From Emiliania huxleyi CCMP1516 (Eukaryota > Haptophyta > Isochrysidales > Noelaerhabdaceae), in contig NW_005198611.1 of NCBI RefSeq assembly GCF_000372725.1, forward strand, positions 388,679 through 452,678: DNA of 64,000 nucleotides, in the 5' to 3' direction. Shown here piece by piece: positions 42,402 to 53,701 of this stretch. A model generated the notes under the pieces. That model was not told the origin of the DNA and made no database searches. It was given only the letters and a program-made list of their open reading frames with translations. The position numbers and the translations under genes were made by a program. Positions within the stretch are counted from its first letter, which is position 1. Every line of letters starts with the position of its first letter.

Positions 42402-42670
42402 GCGGCGTGCAGGCAGTGGGCCTCGCCCACGGCTCGCTATTGAGGAGCAGGCGCCGCAGCCCCTGTCTGTTCGAGCACACGCGGGGGCGCCTAGGGACGG
42501 CCAGCTAAACTTGCTGCGACCGGAGAATAAGGGGTGGGGAGATTGGGTGTTTCCACAATCAAACCGTCCGTGAAGAGGCGTTTGTTCACGGACAGCGAGG
42601 CTGCCCGCAAGTTCAATCGCTGCCCGCACTCCGAGTGAGACTCCTCGTCCCGCCAGCGCCCACAGCGGCC
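42402..42670. other. Upstream region with a small hairpin
   Basis: GTCCGTGAA (42566-42574) and TTCACGGAC (42585-42593) form a 9-bp stem with a 10-nt loop. The rest is GC-rich, without features. Confidence 0.35.
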
Positions 42671-43216
42671 ATGGGCAGCCGTCTCCGGGCCGCCACGGCC
42701 GCCGAGGGGGCGGACCCAGACTTTGGAGCCGTGACTGGGCCGCCACCTCGACGCAAGCAACGCCGAGAGCCCTCTCCGCTCACTGCGCCGCCGGCGCCAG
42801 GCTCGGTTGCCGAGCCGCCTCTTTCGCGGCTGGACTCAGCAGGCCAAGGAGTGCGGCCGGCCGGCGCCGCGGCTGGCGACGCCGCGAGCCGCCCGCCGGC
42901 TCCCGGCCGCAGGGAGGACACGATCAGGCCGGCTCGGGTGGGAGGCGACGAGGCGCCCGCCGCCTGCTGCCTTTTTGACAAGGGTTTCTCAGGGCTGCGG
43001 CCGTGGCCGACCGCGGCCGCCCACGTGTATATGCCGCCATTCCTCTACTCGGTGCGCGAGCCCTCCCACGCGCGCCTCCTCTCGCACTCTCCACTCGCAA
43101 CGCGTACACAGTCGCACACACGCACCTCCCTGCTCAGGTGCGGGCGGAGGTTGAGGTGCCCTGACGAGGGACAGGTGCGGGACAGCCCAGCGTACGGTTG
43201 GATCGGCTGGGCATGA
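42671..43216 (+). CDS. Possible small protein, weakly supported
   Basis: ATG at 42671 (MGSRLRAATAAEGADPDF) with an open frame to 43216, 181 aa. It is mostly Pro/Ala/Arg-rich low complexity except for CCLFDKGFSGLRPWP and HVYMPPFLYSVREPS, which look more protein-like. No family and no intron evidence. It may instead be one exon of another gene or a chance ORF in GC-rich DNA. Confidence 0.25.
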   Translation: MGSRLRAATAAEGADPDFGAVTGPPPRRKQRREPSPLTAPPAPGSVAEPPLSRLDSAGQGVRPAGAAAGDAASRPPAPGRREDTIRPARVGGDEAPAACCLFDKGFSGLRPWPTAAAHVYMPPFLYSVREPSHARLLSHSPLATRTQSHTRTSLLRCGRRLRCPDEGQVRDSPAYGWIGWA

Positions 43217-44074
<858 letters not shown>

Positions 44075-44945
44075 TCAAACCTGCCCGCACGCGAGGTGGA
44101 AGAGAGGCTGCCACCCTCCTCCTTCTCCCACTTGAGCTCTGGCACGGGGAGGCAGGCGCGTCGCGGCGACGCGGTCTTGCTCGCTCGGCAAAGCCTTGAA
44201 GATGGCAAACTCGCCGTTGAGCTCGTGCAAGTTTTGACCCACTCGACTGGCACCGAGCGTCAACGGCCAACGGGCCGCACGTTCTTCGTACTTCTCGAGT
44301 GTGGGTTCTTCGCCTCCCGGCCGCGCGCCGTGTGACGAACCACGTATCTCGCCGTCGGCCGTCTTGTCGTCCTGGCCGGGGTGAGGAGGGGTGAGTAGCT
44401 CCGGCCGCTGCAGCAACTTCGCCACCACCTGCGCGAGCAAACGCAGGAGAACTGTGTGTCAGTACGGCTTCAGTGCCGCTCCTAGCGCACACGCAACGGC
44501 GGCTTGGCCCAGACTGCCAGCCACCTCTCCAGCTGCAGCGACAGCGGCGCGTCCGGCGACGCGGAGGCGGAGGCGAGGACGAGCAGCTCCATCAGGCGGC
44601 CGTCCGCCTGCTCGAAGCCGAGCTTCCCGCTCCTCGTCCTGCCATCCGCCTCGATGACCGCATCGGCCGCCCAGTCCGCGGAGGCCGCTGCTCTCCCACC
44701 GCCTCTTCCGACGTCCGCCGCCGCTTGAGGTCGTAGCGTTGGTCGGTCCTGTCGCGCATCTCCTCCACGGGCGCGTAAGCCGGCTCGGCGGCGAGGGAAA
44801 CCGGAGCTCCGCGGTGCTGCGAGCCGCCCGGGCTCGTCTTGGAGCGAACAGGCCGGCTCGAAGGTGGCGAGGCGGGCTGAGACGGGCCGGTAGCGTCGGA
44901 GGCGGTCGCGGGTAGCGGCACGTACTTGGCGCAGTCGGCAAACTT
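44075..44945 (-). CDS. Uncharacterised multi-exon protein (start unresolved)
   Basis: Minus-strand coding-like blocks in sequence: KFADCAKYVPLPATASDATG; PAYAPVEEMRDRTDQRYDLK, RRRTSEEAV; a frame change through a short intron; ADAVIEADGRTRSGKLGFEQ, LMELLVLASASASPDAP, LQLERWLAVWAKPPL; then an intron ending TTGCTCGCGCAG and VVAKLLQRPELLTPPHPG, LGASRVGQNLHELNGEFAIF, to the stop at 44075. The start is not found; exons upstream of 44945 are likely. Composition suggests a nuclear or cytosolic helical protein. No domain recognised. Confidence 0.35.
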
Positions 44946-45498
44946 GCCGTCGCAGGCCCGCCTGGAAGCTCGGCAGATTCCGTCTGACTATATGCTGCGA
45001 ATTGCGTCTCGGCCGCCTCGCGGCGCCCCCTGAGCCTAGCGAGGGGCTGTGAGGGTACCTAGCACCTACTAGTGGTGTATTCTGACCGGCCTGAGCCCAA
45101 AAAGCCGCGCCGAAGTCGCCACGGTCCGACAGTGGCGTGGCACGGTCGAACTGGCGCCGCTGCTGAAACGCGCGGTTCGCCGTTCGGGGGTCGGCGGGAC
45201 GGAACGGCCGTTCGGGGAGCCGCGTGAGCAACAATCGACCCCGTGCGACCCCAGATGTCATAAAAACATGTTAGACATCTCTCACACACACATACCAAGG
45301 TCACGGCGCCGGACAAGCGCCGAGTCGTCGCCGCGAATAGCGCTGCTGCGCCATTCGCGGCGCGCGGAGAGCGGTGGGGCGAGCGAGGGAGGGGCGCGGT
45401 GTTGTTCTGCTCGGCGGGCAAGTCCTCGCCGCTTCTCTTTCTGTCCAGTTCCTGTCCTCACCGCCCATCGCCATCTAGTGCCGCCTCGCCTCCTTCAC
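44946..45498. other. Region without a resolved gene
   Basis: May contain the first exon of the minus gene ending at 44075 and the 3' flank of the gene at 45499. No frame can be assigned. Confidence 0.3.
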
Positions 45499-46869
45499 CT
45501 AGTGTGGGGCGGGGAAGGCAGCAGTCATCTCGAGCCTTGCGCCCATCTCGAGTCCGCGCTGGAACTCGGCCCGGAGCTGCTCGGCGGTCTCCTTCGCGGC
45601 CTGCAACATCCTGGACTGGTACTCCCTCTCGGCCTCCTCCTGTTCGCTCTTGAGCTTTGTGAGCGCCGCCTTGGCGTCCGCCAGCTGCTTCTCGAGTTTT
45701 TCCTTTTGCATTTCGACCAGCATTGCATCGGCCCTCTCCGTAGCAAGCTCCTCCACTGTCACGTTGGCGGCCTGCGCCGTCGTCTTCTCCTTCGGGTTCG
45801 AGTTCCTGGCCCCAGCCTTGAGCCCGTGGATCGTGTCCGACTTCTTGGTGTAGGGGCCCCCCCGCACGTATGGCTTGCCGGTCCGCAGGTTGATCTGAGG
45901 CTGCACCGCCTTGTCCCCCACCTTGCCCTTCTTGCCCTTAGGCTTTGACGCGGCTGCTGGCTTCTTGCTGTCCCGTCCGGCCGGCTTCTTTCCCTCAGCA
46001 GCCCCCGCGGGGAAGCGCTCCACTGGCGTCCGTCTCCGCTTCACCAGGGGCTGCTCGTCCTCGCTTGAACCGTCTTCTAGACCCGAATCGTGGGCGTCCG
46101 ATTCGCCGGCGCCGGAGCCTGCGGCAGCGGAGGAGCTGGCGCCGGTGGCTGCTGCAGCCGGGCTAGCGGCTGGCGTCGTCCGATCTAGGATAATCGAGTC
46201 AAAGCGCAAAGTGGCTTGCACCCCCTCGCCCCGTCCTCGACCCACCAACGACGTCTGTGTAAGACCCACGAGTTTGGACGGGCTCGCCAGCGCTTGAATC
46301 TCGGGCGACTTCATCCAATCCGGATAAGTCGTGCCGGTGTCGCCGTCGCTGCCGTCTCCGAAGCTGAAAATGCGCTCTGCCAAGGAAGCATCGTACGACC
46401 CTTCGTTGCAAAGCTCGGTCAGCTTGTCCGCGCGAAAGTTCAAATACGCGTGCGCCGCCGTCTGGAACTTGTTGCGCGAGGACTCTGGAATTTTCTCGGC
46501 GGATGCGTTGATCTCACTCTCGGCAAACAACTTGACGGTGCTGATCTTCTCCTCCATCGGCCGGTCGCAGTAGTCCGAAACATCTGACGGCTTGGAGATG
46601 CCAAGAGCTTTGAACTGCGGCAGCTTCTCGAGGCAAGGCCCGAGGTGCACCGAGTATGGAGTGGAACCCATCGGGATTGGTGAGAACCCGACGACGCTGC
46701 TCAGCTTCATATGCGTGATATCGCTGCTGTACTGCCTCGCGGCCTTGAACAGCGGCTCCCGCAAAATGCAGACCTCGGTTCCGGATTTGTCGACATTTGC
46801 GATTCGCCAATCGCGCACGCCGAGCAAGATACCCGGGTCGGCCTGCGTCTCTTCTTTGAAGTGGACCAT
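45499..46869 (-). CDS. Uncharacterised nuclear-type protein with C-terminal coiled coil
   Basis: Intronless frame, ATG 46869 (MVHFKEETQADPGILLGVRD) to stop 45499, 456 aa. N-terminal half is globular (LREPLFKAARQYSSDITHMK, VKLFAESEINASAEKIPESS, SYDASLAERIFSFGDGSDG). The middle is Ser/Ala-rich and acidic (SGLEDGSSEDEQPLVKRRR) with basic nuclear-localisation-like stretches (KRRRTPVER, KKPAAASKPKGKKGK). The C-terminus is a strong coiled coil (LVEMQKEKLEKQLADAKAAL). No catalytic motif. Its ATG overlaps the plus-strand ATG of the F-box frame at 46868, leaving no room for promoters, so one of the two starts is probably wrong or lies on a spliced leader exon. Confidence 0.55.
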   Translation of the reverse strand: MVHFKEETQADPGILLGVRDWRIANVDKSGTEVCILREPLFKAARQYSSDITHMKLSSVVGFSPIPMGSTPYSVHLGPCLEKLPQFKALGISKPSDVSDYCDRPMEEKISTVKLFAESEINASAEKIPESSRNKFQTAAHAYLNFRADKLTELCNEGSYDASLAERIFSFGDGSDGDTGTTYPDWMKSPEIQALASPSKLVGLTQTSLVGRGRGEGVQATLRFDSIILDRTTPAASPAAAATGASSSAAAGSGAGESDAHDSGLEDGSSEDEQPLVKRRRTPVERFPAGAAEGKKPAGRDSKKPAAASKPKGKKGKVGDKAVQPQINLRTGKPYVRGGPYTKKSDTIHGLKAGARNSNPKEKTTAQAANVTVEELATERADAMLVEMQKEKLEKQLADAKAALTKLKSEQEEAEREYQSRMLQAAKETAEQLRAEFQRGLEMGARLEMTAAFPAPH

Positions 46870-48054
46870 GCACAACGCTCACGGTTCTCTCCTGGAGTGC
46901 GTCAATGACCTCGAGCACTTTGTAAGCGTGGCGGAACGAGACCAAAACAACATCGATCCAGCCATCTGCGAGCGGCTTGCGGCACTGCTGGAGCGCCTTC
47001 AGACCCGCTCCTCCGACCATCTGTCTCTGCTCCCACCAGAGCTGTTGGTGCACATCCTCGTTTCAGGGACGTGCACATTCAGAGACGTGCTTCATCTCGA
47101 ATTGACATGCAAGTTCTGGTGCAACGCGTCACGTGGGAGCGAGAATGCGTGGGCGCACTGTTTGCACATCGAGCGCCCTCACGAGTCGGAGACCCTGCTG
47201 AGCCTAGGGCTGAGCGGAAATCGTTGGTTATGCCGTGCATTTGTGATGCGGCGGGGCATGCCGAGGATGCTGTCAACGCCGGACATAGAGGCGGGGGCGT
47301 TCGAAGAAGTTCACGTCCTGATGACTGTTGGCCGACGCTCGGGCTTCATGCTATGGGATAATCACGCTGAACGTCCTCACGAGCAGCTCGTCATGCAGTT
47401 GCCTTCAGACGGCATCATCTTCGAAGACATGCTTGACATGGAAACCGCGAGCGCGCAATGGCATCGGAACAACTCACACGTGCTGCAGTTCCGTCACGCC
47501 ACGACCAGTTGCTACGTCCTTCGCCTCGGTAAGCATGTGCCGTGCTCCGAGTGGCAGGTTTGCACGCTCTGGGAGGCTGCCTTGCCGAAACTCGACGGGG
47601 GAGTGGAAATCCTCTCCTCCCGCCTTGAGGAATCTGGGGTCCTCAACGTTCCAGGCGACGTTTTAACCTACATGCATGGTCAGACGAATATACTGACAGC
47701 GCCGACACCCCTGTTGAATGGACCGGATATCGAGTCGAGTAGCGCCTCGTTTTGGTCAATGGAGTTCCTCAGCTTTCTGAGCTTCCGCCCAACCGGCCAA
47801 CTGACCAGCCTCGAGCCCTATGTGGTGTCGCCGTGCGATTCAGAGAAGCTGTCTGAATCGCGTCTCCCGATGTTTCACTTTCACGTTTTTCAGTTTCACG
47901 AGAGCACGCGCGGCGATCAGTTAGTTCTCCACACACACGAACGAGGTGGTGGGGCAAGGGGGAGCGGGGCGACCCTCGCGTCTCCACGTCTAACGACAGG
48001 TCACAGGAGCCCCACGGCATTCCAAAGTGCAAGGCCCAGTGCGCGTGGGTGTGA
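46868..48054 (+). CDS. F-box protein
   Basis: From ATG 46868 (MHNAHGSLLECVNDLEHFVS). F-box at 47025-47165: LSLLPPELLVHILVSG, FRDVLHLELTCKFWCNAS, ENAWAHCL. This motif docks Skp1 in SCF ubiquitin ligases. The rest (about 300 aa: FVMRRGMPRMLSTPDIEAG, SGFMLWDNHAERPHEQLVM, CSEWQVCTLWEAALPKLDG) has no recognised repeats; it would be the substrate-binding part. A GT-AG intron (donor GATCA/GTTAGT near 47920, acceptor GTCACAG at 48006) gives the end STRGDQEPHGIPKCKAQCAW-V and TGA at 48052-48054. Without splicing the frame runs into the TG microsatellite. Confidence 0.65.
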
Positions 48055-48056
48055 GC

Positions 48057-48057
<1 letters not shown>

Positions 48058-48118
<61 letters not shown>
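48058..48118 (+). repeat. (TG)n microsatellite
   Basis: About 29 uninterrupted GT units directly after the F-box stop codon, in its 3'UTR. Confidence 0.95.
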
Positions 48119-48185
48119 ACGTCACTGCATCGTCCTCTGTAAAAAGCCGTATTCAGTTTTTGGGCATGGCGCGCATGGGGATTGG

Positions 48186-48248
48186 GGATTGAGGGTATCG
48201 AACCAACGCCACCACAGGGATTGAGGGTATCGAACCAACGCCACCACA
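48186..48248 (+). repeat. 31-bp tandem duplication
   Basis: The segment starting GGATTGAGGGTATCG at 48186 is repeated identically at 48218, period 32. It lies between convergent 3' ends. Confidence 0.85.
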
Positions 48249-48457
48249 CAGCTGTAACCGGAAAATTGTAAAAAACAGAACTCTTCAACGTTCTAGCTCC
48301 TGGGTGCGTACATGGTACGGAATCGGCGTTTGCAGCGTGAACAAATCACGCCACGCATGCAGCACAAGCACGTGCATCGTGCATGCTCTCTCTCTCATGT
48401 CTCAAGATCAACACCTTAGCAGTCGTGCCGGCCACAACAGGGGCAACATATGCGGAA

Positions 48458-49590
48458 TCAGCGACGGAGGAAGAAGCCGAACATGGACTGCTGGACCTCG
48501 TACCTCGAGAAGCCACCCTCGGCCGCGAAGAAGCGCTGCGTCTCGCGGCTGCAGTAGCCCGTCTCGCGCCGCCTCTCCTCGACGAACTCCGCTAGGACGG
48601 GGAGCTGCGAGAGCGACGCGTGGAGCTGCCCCTCCCGCAGCGTGGCCGGGCCGTCGAGCAGCCTCTCTATCGAGGCGGCGACGCCCTCGCAGTGCCGCGC
48701 CAGCCCCACCGCGCTCCCGTACGCCTCGCGGCACGTGAGTGTGTCGCCGCAGACGGTCCAGCCGTGATAGATGCAGTTCTCCTCGCCGGCGGTCGTGGCG
48801 ACAATCTCCTTGCAGATGGCGCGCGCGGCGTCGGCGTCGGCGAGGGAGAAGGAGGTGTGCAGACTGACCAGCTGGAGCGGCAGCGGCATGCCGCCGCTCT
48901 CCTTCTCGAGCCGGCTCAGCCCGCAGTCGACCTCAAACAGCCTCGCACCCTGGCGGGGGTGAGGCGAGGTGAGGCGAGTGGGAAAGAGGTGCAGCAATGC
49001 TTCAGAGGGGAGGGCGGTCCCACCTGCAGGGCGGGCGCGTCCTCGCACTTGCGCAGCTCGGCGGCGGGGCCGTGCAGTTCGATGCCGTCGAGGGAGGCGG
49101 GCCCCTGCAGCAGCGCGGACCGCTGCGGCTCCACGTTCGACAGGTGCGCGAGCAGCGAATCTGACGGGAATGCGGGTGCTGTGGAAGCGTGCAGCGGCGT
49201 GAAGTGGGTGGCGGAGGCGTGCGGCAGTGGGAGTCGGCCGCCTGCGTCGGGAAAGGCGTCGCGACAGAAGAGCTTGTCCCCTGGCTCTTCGGCAAAATCG
49301 CCAACGACGGTGCTGTCGCGCCTCGAGCGGGTCGTGCTGTAGCCGCAGAAGGTGAGGCCCCTCTCCGCCTTGGTCTCCGCGACGTACTCGTCCATGATTC
49401 GCTGCGTGGCTGGCCAGTCATGGATTGTGTACGTCGGCTGCAGGGTGAGGAGCGTGTAGTCGTACGGCGCCGCGCCAGCCATCAACGTCGCAGCTGCGCG
49501 TGTGGCCATCATAGAGGATGATGCATGCGACGTTGCCGTGGGACGCAGCAGCGACATTGAGAGAGTGCACAGCACCGACAGGGCGCACAT
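48458..49590 (-). CDS. Protein with two ABM-like (dimeric alpha/beta barrel) domains
   Basis: ATG 49590 (MCALSVLCTLSMSLLRPTA, a possible signal or transit peptide) to stop 48458. One GT-AG intron, 48950-49023. The two halves repeat one pattern: TLLTLQPTYTIHDWPATQ ... LTFCGYSTT ... DKLFCRDAFPDAG ... LAHLSNV ... LDGIELHGPAAELRKC; then LVSLHTSFSLADADAARAI ... NCIYHGWTVCGDTLTCREAY ... RHCEGV ... LHASLSQLPVLAEF. Order and spacing resemble stress-response/antibiotic-biosynthesis monooxygenase folds, which are cofactor-poor and functionally diverse. The tail (TQRFFAAEGGFSRYEVQQSM) is extra. Fold inferred from pattern only; substrate unknown. Confidence 0.5.
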
Positions 49591-49997
49591 TAACCTGTGA
49601 AGCGTGAACAGCGCCACGAAGAACAGCGTGCGATATCGGTGTCGAAACACCTCAGACAGTTGGTTGCGGCAGTGAGGATGATGGCGCAGCAAAAAGAATT
49701 CCGGCGGGTGCTTGGTTTGTCTTTTTTCTTTCTTTTCTTTCTGTGTGGTGGCGTGCCGTCCTCCCCTCCCTCGCCTTCTTTTTCTTTCTGACTTTCTTTC
49801 GGAGCTCGAGTCTCTGGGGGTGGTACACCAAAGAGACAGAAAGAGAGAAGAAAAAGTTTTTCCGAAGTGTTTGTGTTGCGTGTCCGCGACGCCGTTGATC
49901 GTTTTCGATTTTTGTGTTTTCGTGCTGATCGTGCTGATGACTGTACTCACACCATCAGGGACGCACGACTCGACAATGTCCAGAGCGAGGACCAGCG
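49591..49997. promoter_or_regulatory. Divergent promoter; CCGGAATTCTTTTTGC on minus at about 49690
   Basis: The motif faces the minus-strand gene, about 100 nt upstream of its ATG. T-rich and GAAA-rich tracts (49720-49860) stand out from the GC-rich context; the FUSC gene promoter is probably at 49850-49990. Confidence 0.4.
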
Positions 49998-52978
49998 ATG
50001 AAGACCGCCACCACCACCTCGCCTCCCACGCCGAGCATGATGGAGGCGCTGTCAGCCAAGCTGCGCCAGCCAACGCTCGTGCGAACCGTGACGACCACGG
50101 TCGTCGGCGCGGCCATCTTCTCGCTCTGCATGTGTGACCCCTTCGGTCTACCCACGCGTGGCACTCTGGGCTCGCTCGCGTGGGTGTTCACCTACTCCAC
50201 CCTCAAGCCCAATATCGGGCCGAGCGAGTACGGCAAGTTGATCGACGGCTCCATCAAGTTCCTCCTGCTGCTGTGCTTGTGCAGCGTCTTGGCGATGGCA
50301 ATGGTTGCCAGCAGCCGCGGCCACCCGGAGGCGCTGATGGCGTGGACATCGGTGCTGGCCGTCTTCTACTGCGCAATCGCCTCGTGGGATTCCTCCTGGT
50401 TCGGCGCCGGCGTCGTGTGTGCGCTCATGACGTACCTCTTTGCCTTCATTCCCTACTCGCAGGCGCCGCCGTGGTCCGGAAAATACCCGACTAGAGAGCT
50501 GCAATTCCACGTGCAGTGGGTCGTCCTCACGGGGAGCATCACGTCGGTCCTAACCTCGGCGACACTCGGCATCGCGGTCGCGTGTGGTGTTCACGGCCTC
50601 GTACTGCCAGACTTTGGATGCGTCAAGTGGCGGCGAGGTACCGCTGCCGTGCTGAGCAGCACAGCCAAGCTGCTCGACGACGTTGCCGCCCGTGCCATCA
50701 TTACCTCGGCCAGGCGGGTGGACGTCGACAGTCCTGCCCGATTGGCCCAGAGCATGGGTACGATTCGCGGCCAGCTGGCCGCCCTCAGCCCCGCCCTCGG
50801 TGCAGCACGGCTCGAGTGGCGCTTCTTCTCACCGCGACGGGGGCAGCTGGCGTCTCAGCTCCAGGTGGCCGTGCAGGTGGCGGTCGGCCACGCGCTCGAG
50901 AATGCGACGGCCGCAGCGCAGGCGGGCCACACGATGTCAAAGCACTTGGGCGCGGACGAGCCGCTGCAAGCCGCTTGCCAGCGAACGCTGCAAGAGAGCC
51001 GAAAGGCCATCACCGACCTGGCGACGGCGCTCGGCACGGGCGGCGCCAAAGGCACTCAGCCTGCCGAACCGTTGCCGCCTCCCTTCCCCGTTGGGGAGAG
51101 CCTCAACAAGAGCCTCGACGAAGCGCTCGGCGCGGCGCTGCGTCGAGTGGCCCATAAGTCGGACGACGCCATCGAGCAGCTCGTGACTGCGCACCAAGCG
51201 GCCGCCTTCCACGTGACGCTGCGAAGCCTCCGGGCCGCCACCACGCGCCTCTCCGCAGCGGGAAAGGCATTCGTGGGTGAGCCGGAAGCCTCCATCTTTT
51301 CACCGGCTGGGTGGGCCGCGCTTCGAGCGGAGTGGGCCGCCACCTGCCCAGTGCCGCGTCGCCCACGGGCTGCGTCGGATCTGCTCGTCGCGTCGCCTCT
51401 TGCGCCGGTGTCGCGGCACCGGCACCTGCTTCGGAGCTTCATGGCCTTCCTGTCGTCCGAGAGAGCGACGACGGCGTGGAAAGTGGCGCTCGCCCTCGTG
51501 CTCACGAGCATGTGGGGCTTCTTCGAGTGGGCCAACCCCGTCTATGTCAAAATGGGCGGCGTCTCCGCCATCGCCTCCGTCGTGACGCTCAGCGTGAGCC
51601 CACAAGTGGGCGCGCTCGGGTGGAAGGCCGTGGCCAAGGTTGCGGGGAACCTCGTCGCCGTCGCGTTCGCCTTTGTCTGGTACGGCCTCTTCGTCTCCAC
51701 GGGGACGGCGGCCGCTCAGGACAGCGGCGGAGACATCGGCTCCGGCGCGCCGACTGACACCGGCTTGCGCGATGCAGAGGAGTTCCTGAGCGACCCTCTG
51801 CTGCTGGGAGGGATGGTGCTCTTCCAGGGGCTGCTGCAGGCCGCTTGCTGCCTCTTCGTGGCCGCCTACCCGAGCATGTCGTACGCGGCGTACATCACGG
51901 TCATCATGTGGGTAACGGCGACCAACAAGAAGCTCACCCCGAGCGGCCAGAATGGTGCGCAGCTCGTTAGCTTCGCCGTGTACGCCAGGACAGTGAGCAT
52001 CGAGCTGCTTGGAGCAGCGACGGGGCTCTGTATGGCCTTCCTCACGTGCAGCCTGATCAACCCGACGTGGGGGTACGCCTCGGTCTCGAACGCCCTCGCG
52101 GAGGTCGCCGCGACCTGCCAAGCCGCCCTGGTCCACGCCAACGAGTTGCGCCGCGGGGGCGCGACGCAGAAGGACTCCGCGGCGGCGATCGCACGCGCGA
52201 GGCTCCTCGTGCAGGTGCTCGTCTCCCCGTTTCTCGGCTGAACTTCGGGCACAGGCCGACAATGGTTCATAACTCGGCTAACCTCCCTTTCCTCGAACAG
52301 GAGCTAGCCATGCGGCGGGCGCAGCTCCTCGCGCGGCGCGGCGAGCTGATGGTCTTTCTGTGGGCCTCGGGCAAGGAGGTCAATCTGGAGCCGCAGGCCC
52401 ACTACTCGCCGGCCAAGGCGATGCAGCTTTACGCCCACCTCTTCCGCGCGTACGACTACGTGCAACTCCTCATGAGCGGCCTGGCAGCACAGCTGGCGGC
52501 GTCGCCGCCGACGCCACCCACGCAGCCGGGTCCGCTCGAGAAGGAGGGCGTCCCTGTCCTCTCGGATAGAGTCAAAGAGTCGACGGCGGGCGGCGGTGCG
52601 GAGGGGAACGGCGACGCCGCCGCCGCCGAAATCGTGTCGCTGCACCGCGAGCACCTGATCCGGCTTCGTTTCGTGGAGAGCGCCCTGCGGCAGCGAGTGC
52701 CACTCCTCCAGCCCTTTGCCGGCGACGAGCTGCACGCGCGCAGGAGCGGTAGCCTGCGCACCATCCGGAGTGCGCTCGCCTCGCGGCTGCGTCAGGCCGC
52801 GAGGTACGACGACAAGGCGTTTGCGACGCGTCAGCTAGTGGATACCTTTGCGACGGTGGCGCACCTCTGGCACGGCGAGCAGCTGCACGAGGCCATCCGC
52901 CGATGTGAGGCCGTCACCATGGAGCTCTATGGCCCCCACGCTGCGGCGGCGGGCTTCAACGAGGTGTCCCGTGTCTGA
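49998..52978 (+). CDS. FUSC-family membrane transporter (ArAE/ALMT-like)
   Basis: ATG 49998 (MKTATTTSPPTPSMMEALSA) to stop 52976-52978. Layout is typical of the family: first TM bundle (VVGAAIFSLCMCDPFGLP; FLLLLCLCSVLAMAMVAS; CALMTYLFAFIPYSQ; LTSATLGIAVACGVHGL), a soluble helical middle (50640-51440), a second TM bundle with a similar pattern (VALALVLTSMWGFFEWANP; VAGNLVAVAFAFVWYGLFV; MSYAAYITVIMWVTATNKK; ATGLCMAFLTCSLINPTWG), then a cytosolic helical C-terminus. Members export aromatic acids or conduct malate and other anions. A GT-AG intron (about 52219-52301; donor CTC/GTCTCC, acceptor CTCGAACAG) joins LLVQVL to ELAMRRAQLLARRGELMVF. Substrate cannot be read from the sequence. Confidence 0.7.
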
Positions 52979-53701
52979 GCCAAGGAGGCGGCATCATGCG
53001 AGTAGTGCGTAGACCGTATCCGTGGCTGTGCACGTGCTGAGACGTGAGAGTGGCAGCGTGCGTCCGTGTGCGTATACAAAGCACAACTCCCCCTCTCCCT
53101 CTTCGCTCCTTGTAAGCTAAAAGTACAAACCGACCCGGGTGCACCGACCGAGAGAAGTGAGAACGTTACACGCAAAGTACAAACCGACCCGTGAGGTGTT
53201 GCGTGTAACGTTCTCACTTCTCTCCCCCTAGAGTAGTAGTACTCTATACTGGTTACACTACTACGTACTACTAGTGTGGCCACACAGACCCTGAGTGCAG
53301 AGAGAGGTGCGCAGCGTGCAGCTGCAGGTGCGCGACGTCCGACGTCCGACGTGCGTCGCGTGGTGCGAGGACCGCGAGGACCGACACCGAGGAGCGAGGA
53401 CCGAGGTGTGCAGAGGTGGTCGTGAACCTGAACGTGATATGACATATGTGCGTAGTACGAATAGCCCTTTACCCCCCCCCCCCTCCATCCGCGAGCCCAC
53501 CCGTAGCTGTGGCTTTTGTGCTGTTTCACAAATCAGAATGGAGCATGCCAAGAGGCTGGGTTGACAGAGAGGTCACATCTCATGACCGCGGCAGTGCCAA
53601 AGAGTCAGAGTGGCGCTACACTAGAGTTCCGATCATAACCGACGGGCTGTTGGACGCTAGTGCACAGAGAGTCGGCCGCCGAGCGCGGAACGGCCGCTCC
53701 C
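52979..53701. other. Convergent intergenic region with hairpin and direct repeats
   Basis: Holds the inverted repeat 53150-53224, AAGTACAAACCGACCCG at 53121 and 53175, and an AT-rich CTAGTAGT segment 53230-53275. No gene supported. Confidence 0.5.
53150..53224. repeat. Perfect 25-bp inverted repeat with 25-nt loop
   Basis: Left arm 53150-53174 (GAGAGAAGTGAGAACG...), right arm 53200-53224, exactly complementary. It would fold into a strong hairpin in either transcript's 3' region. The loop carries a copy of AAGTACAAACCGACCCG, also present just upstream. Could be a small RNA precursor, a 3'-end element or a MITE remnant. Confidence 0.8.
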
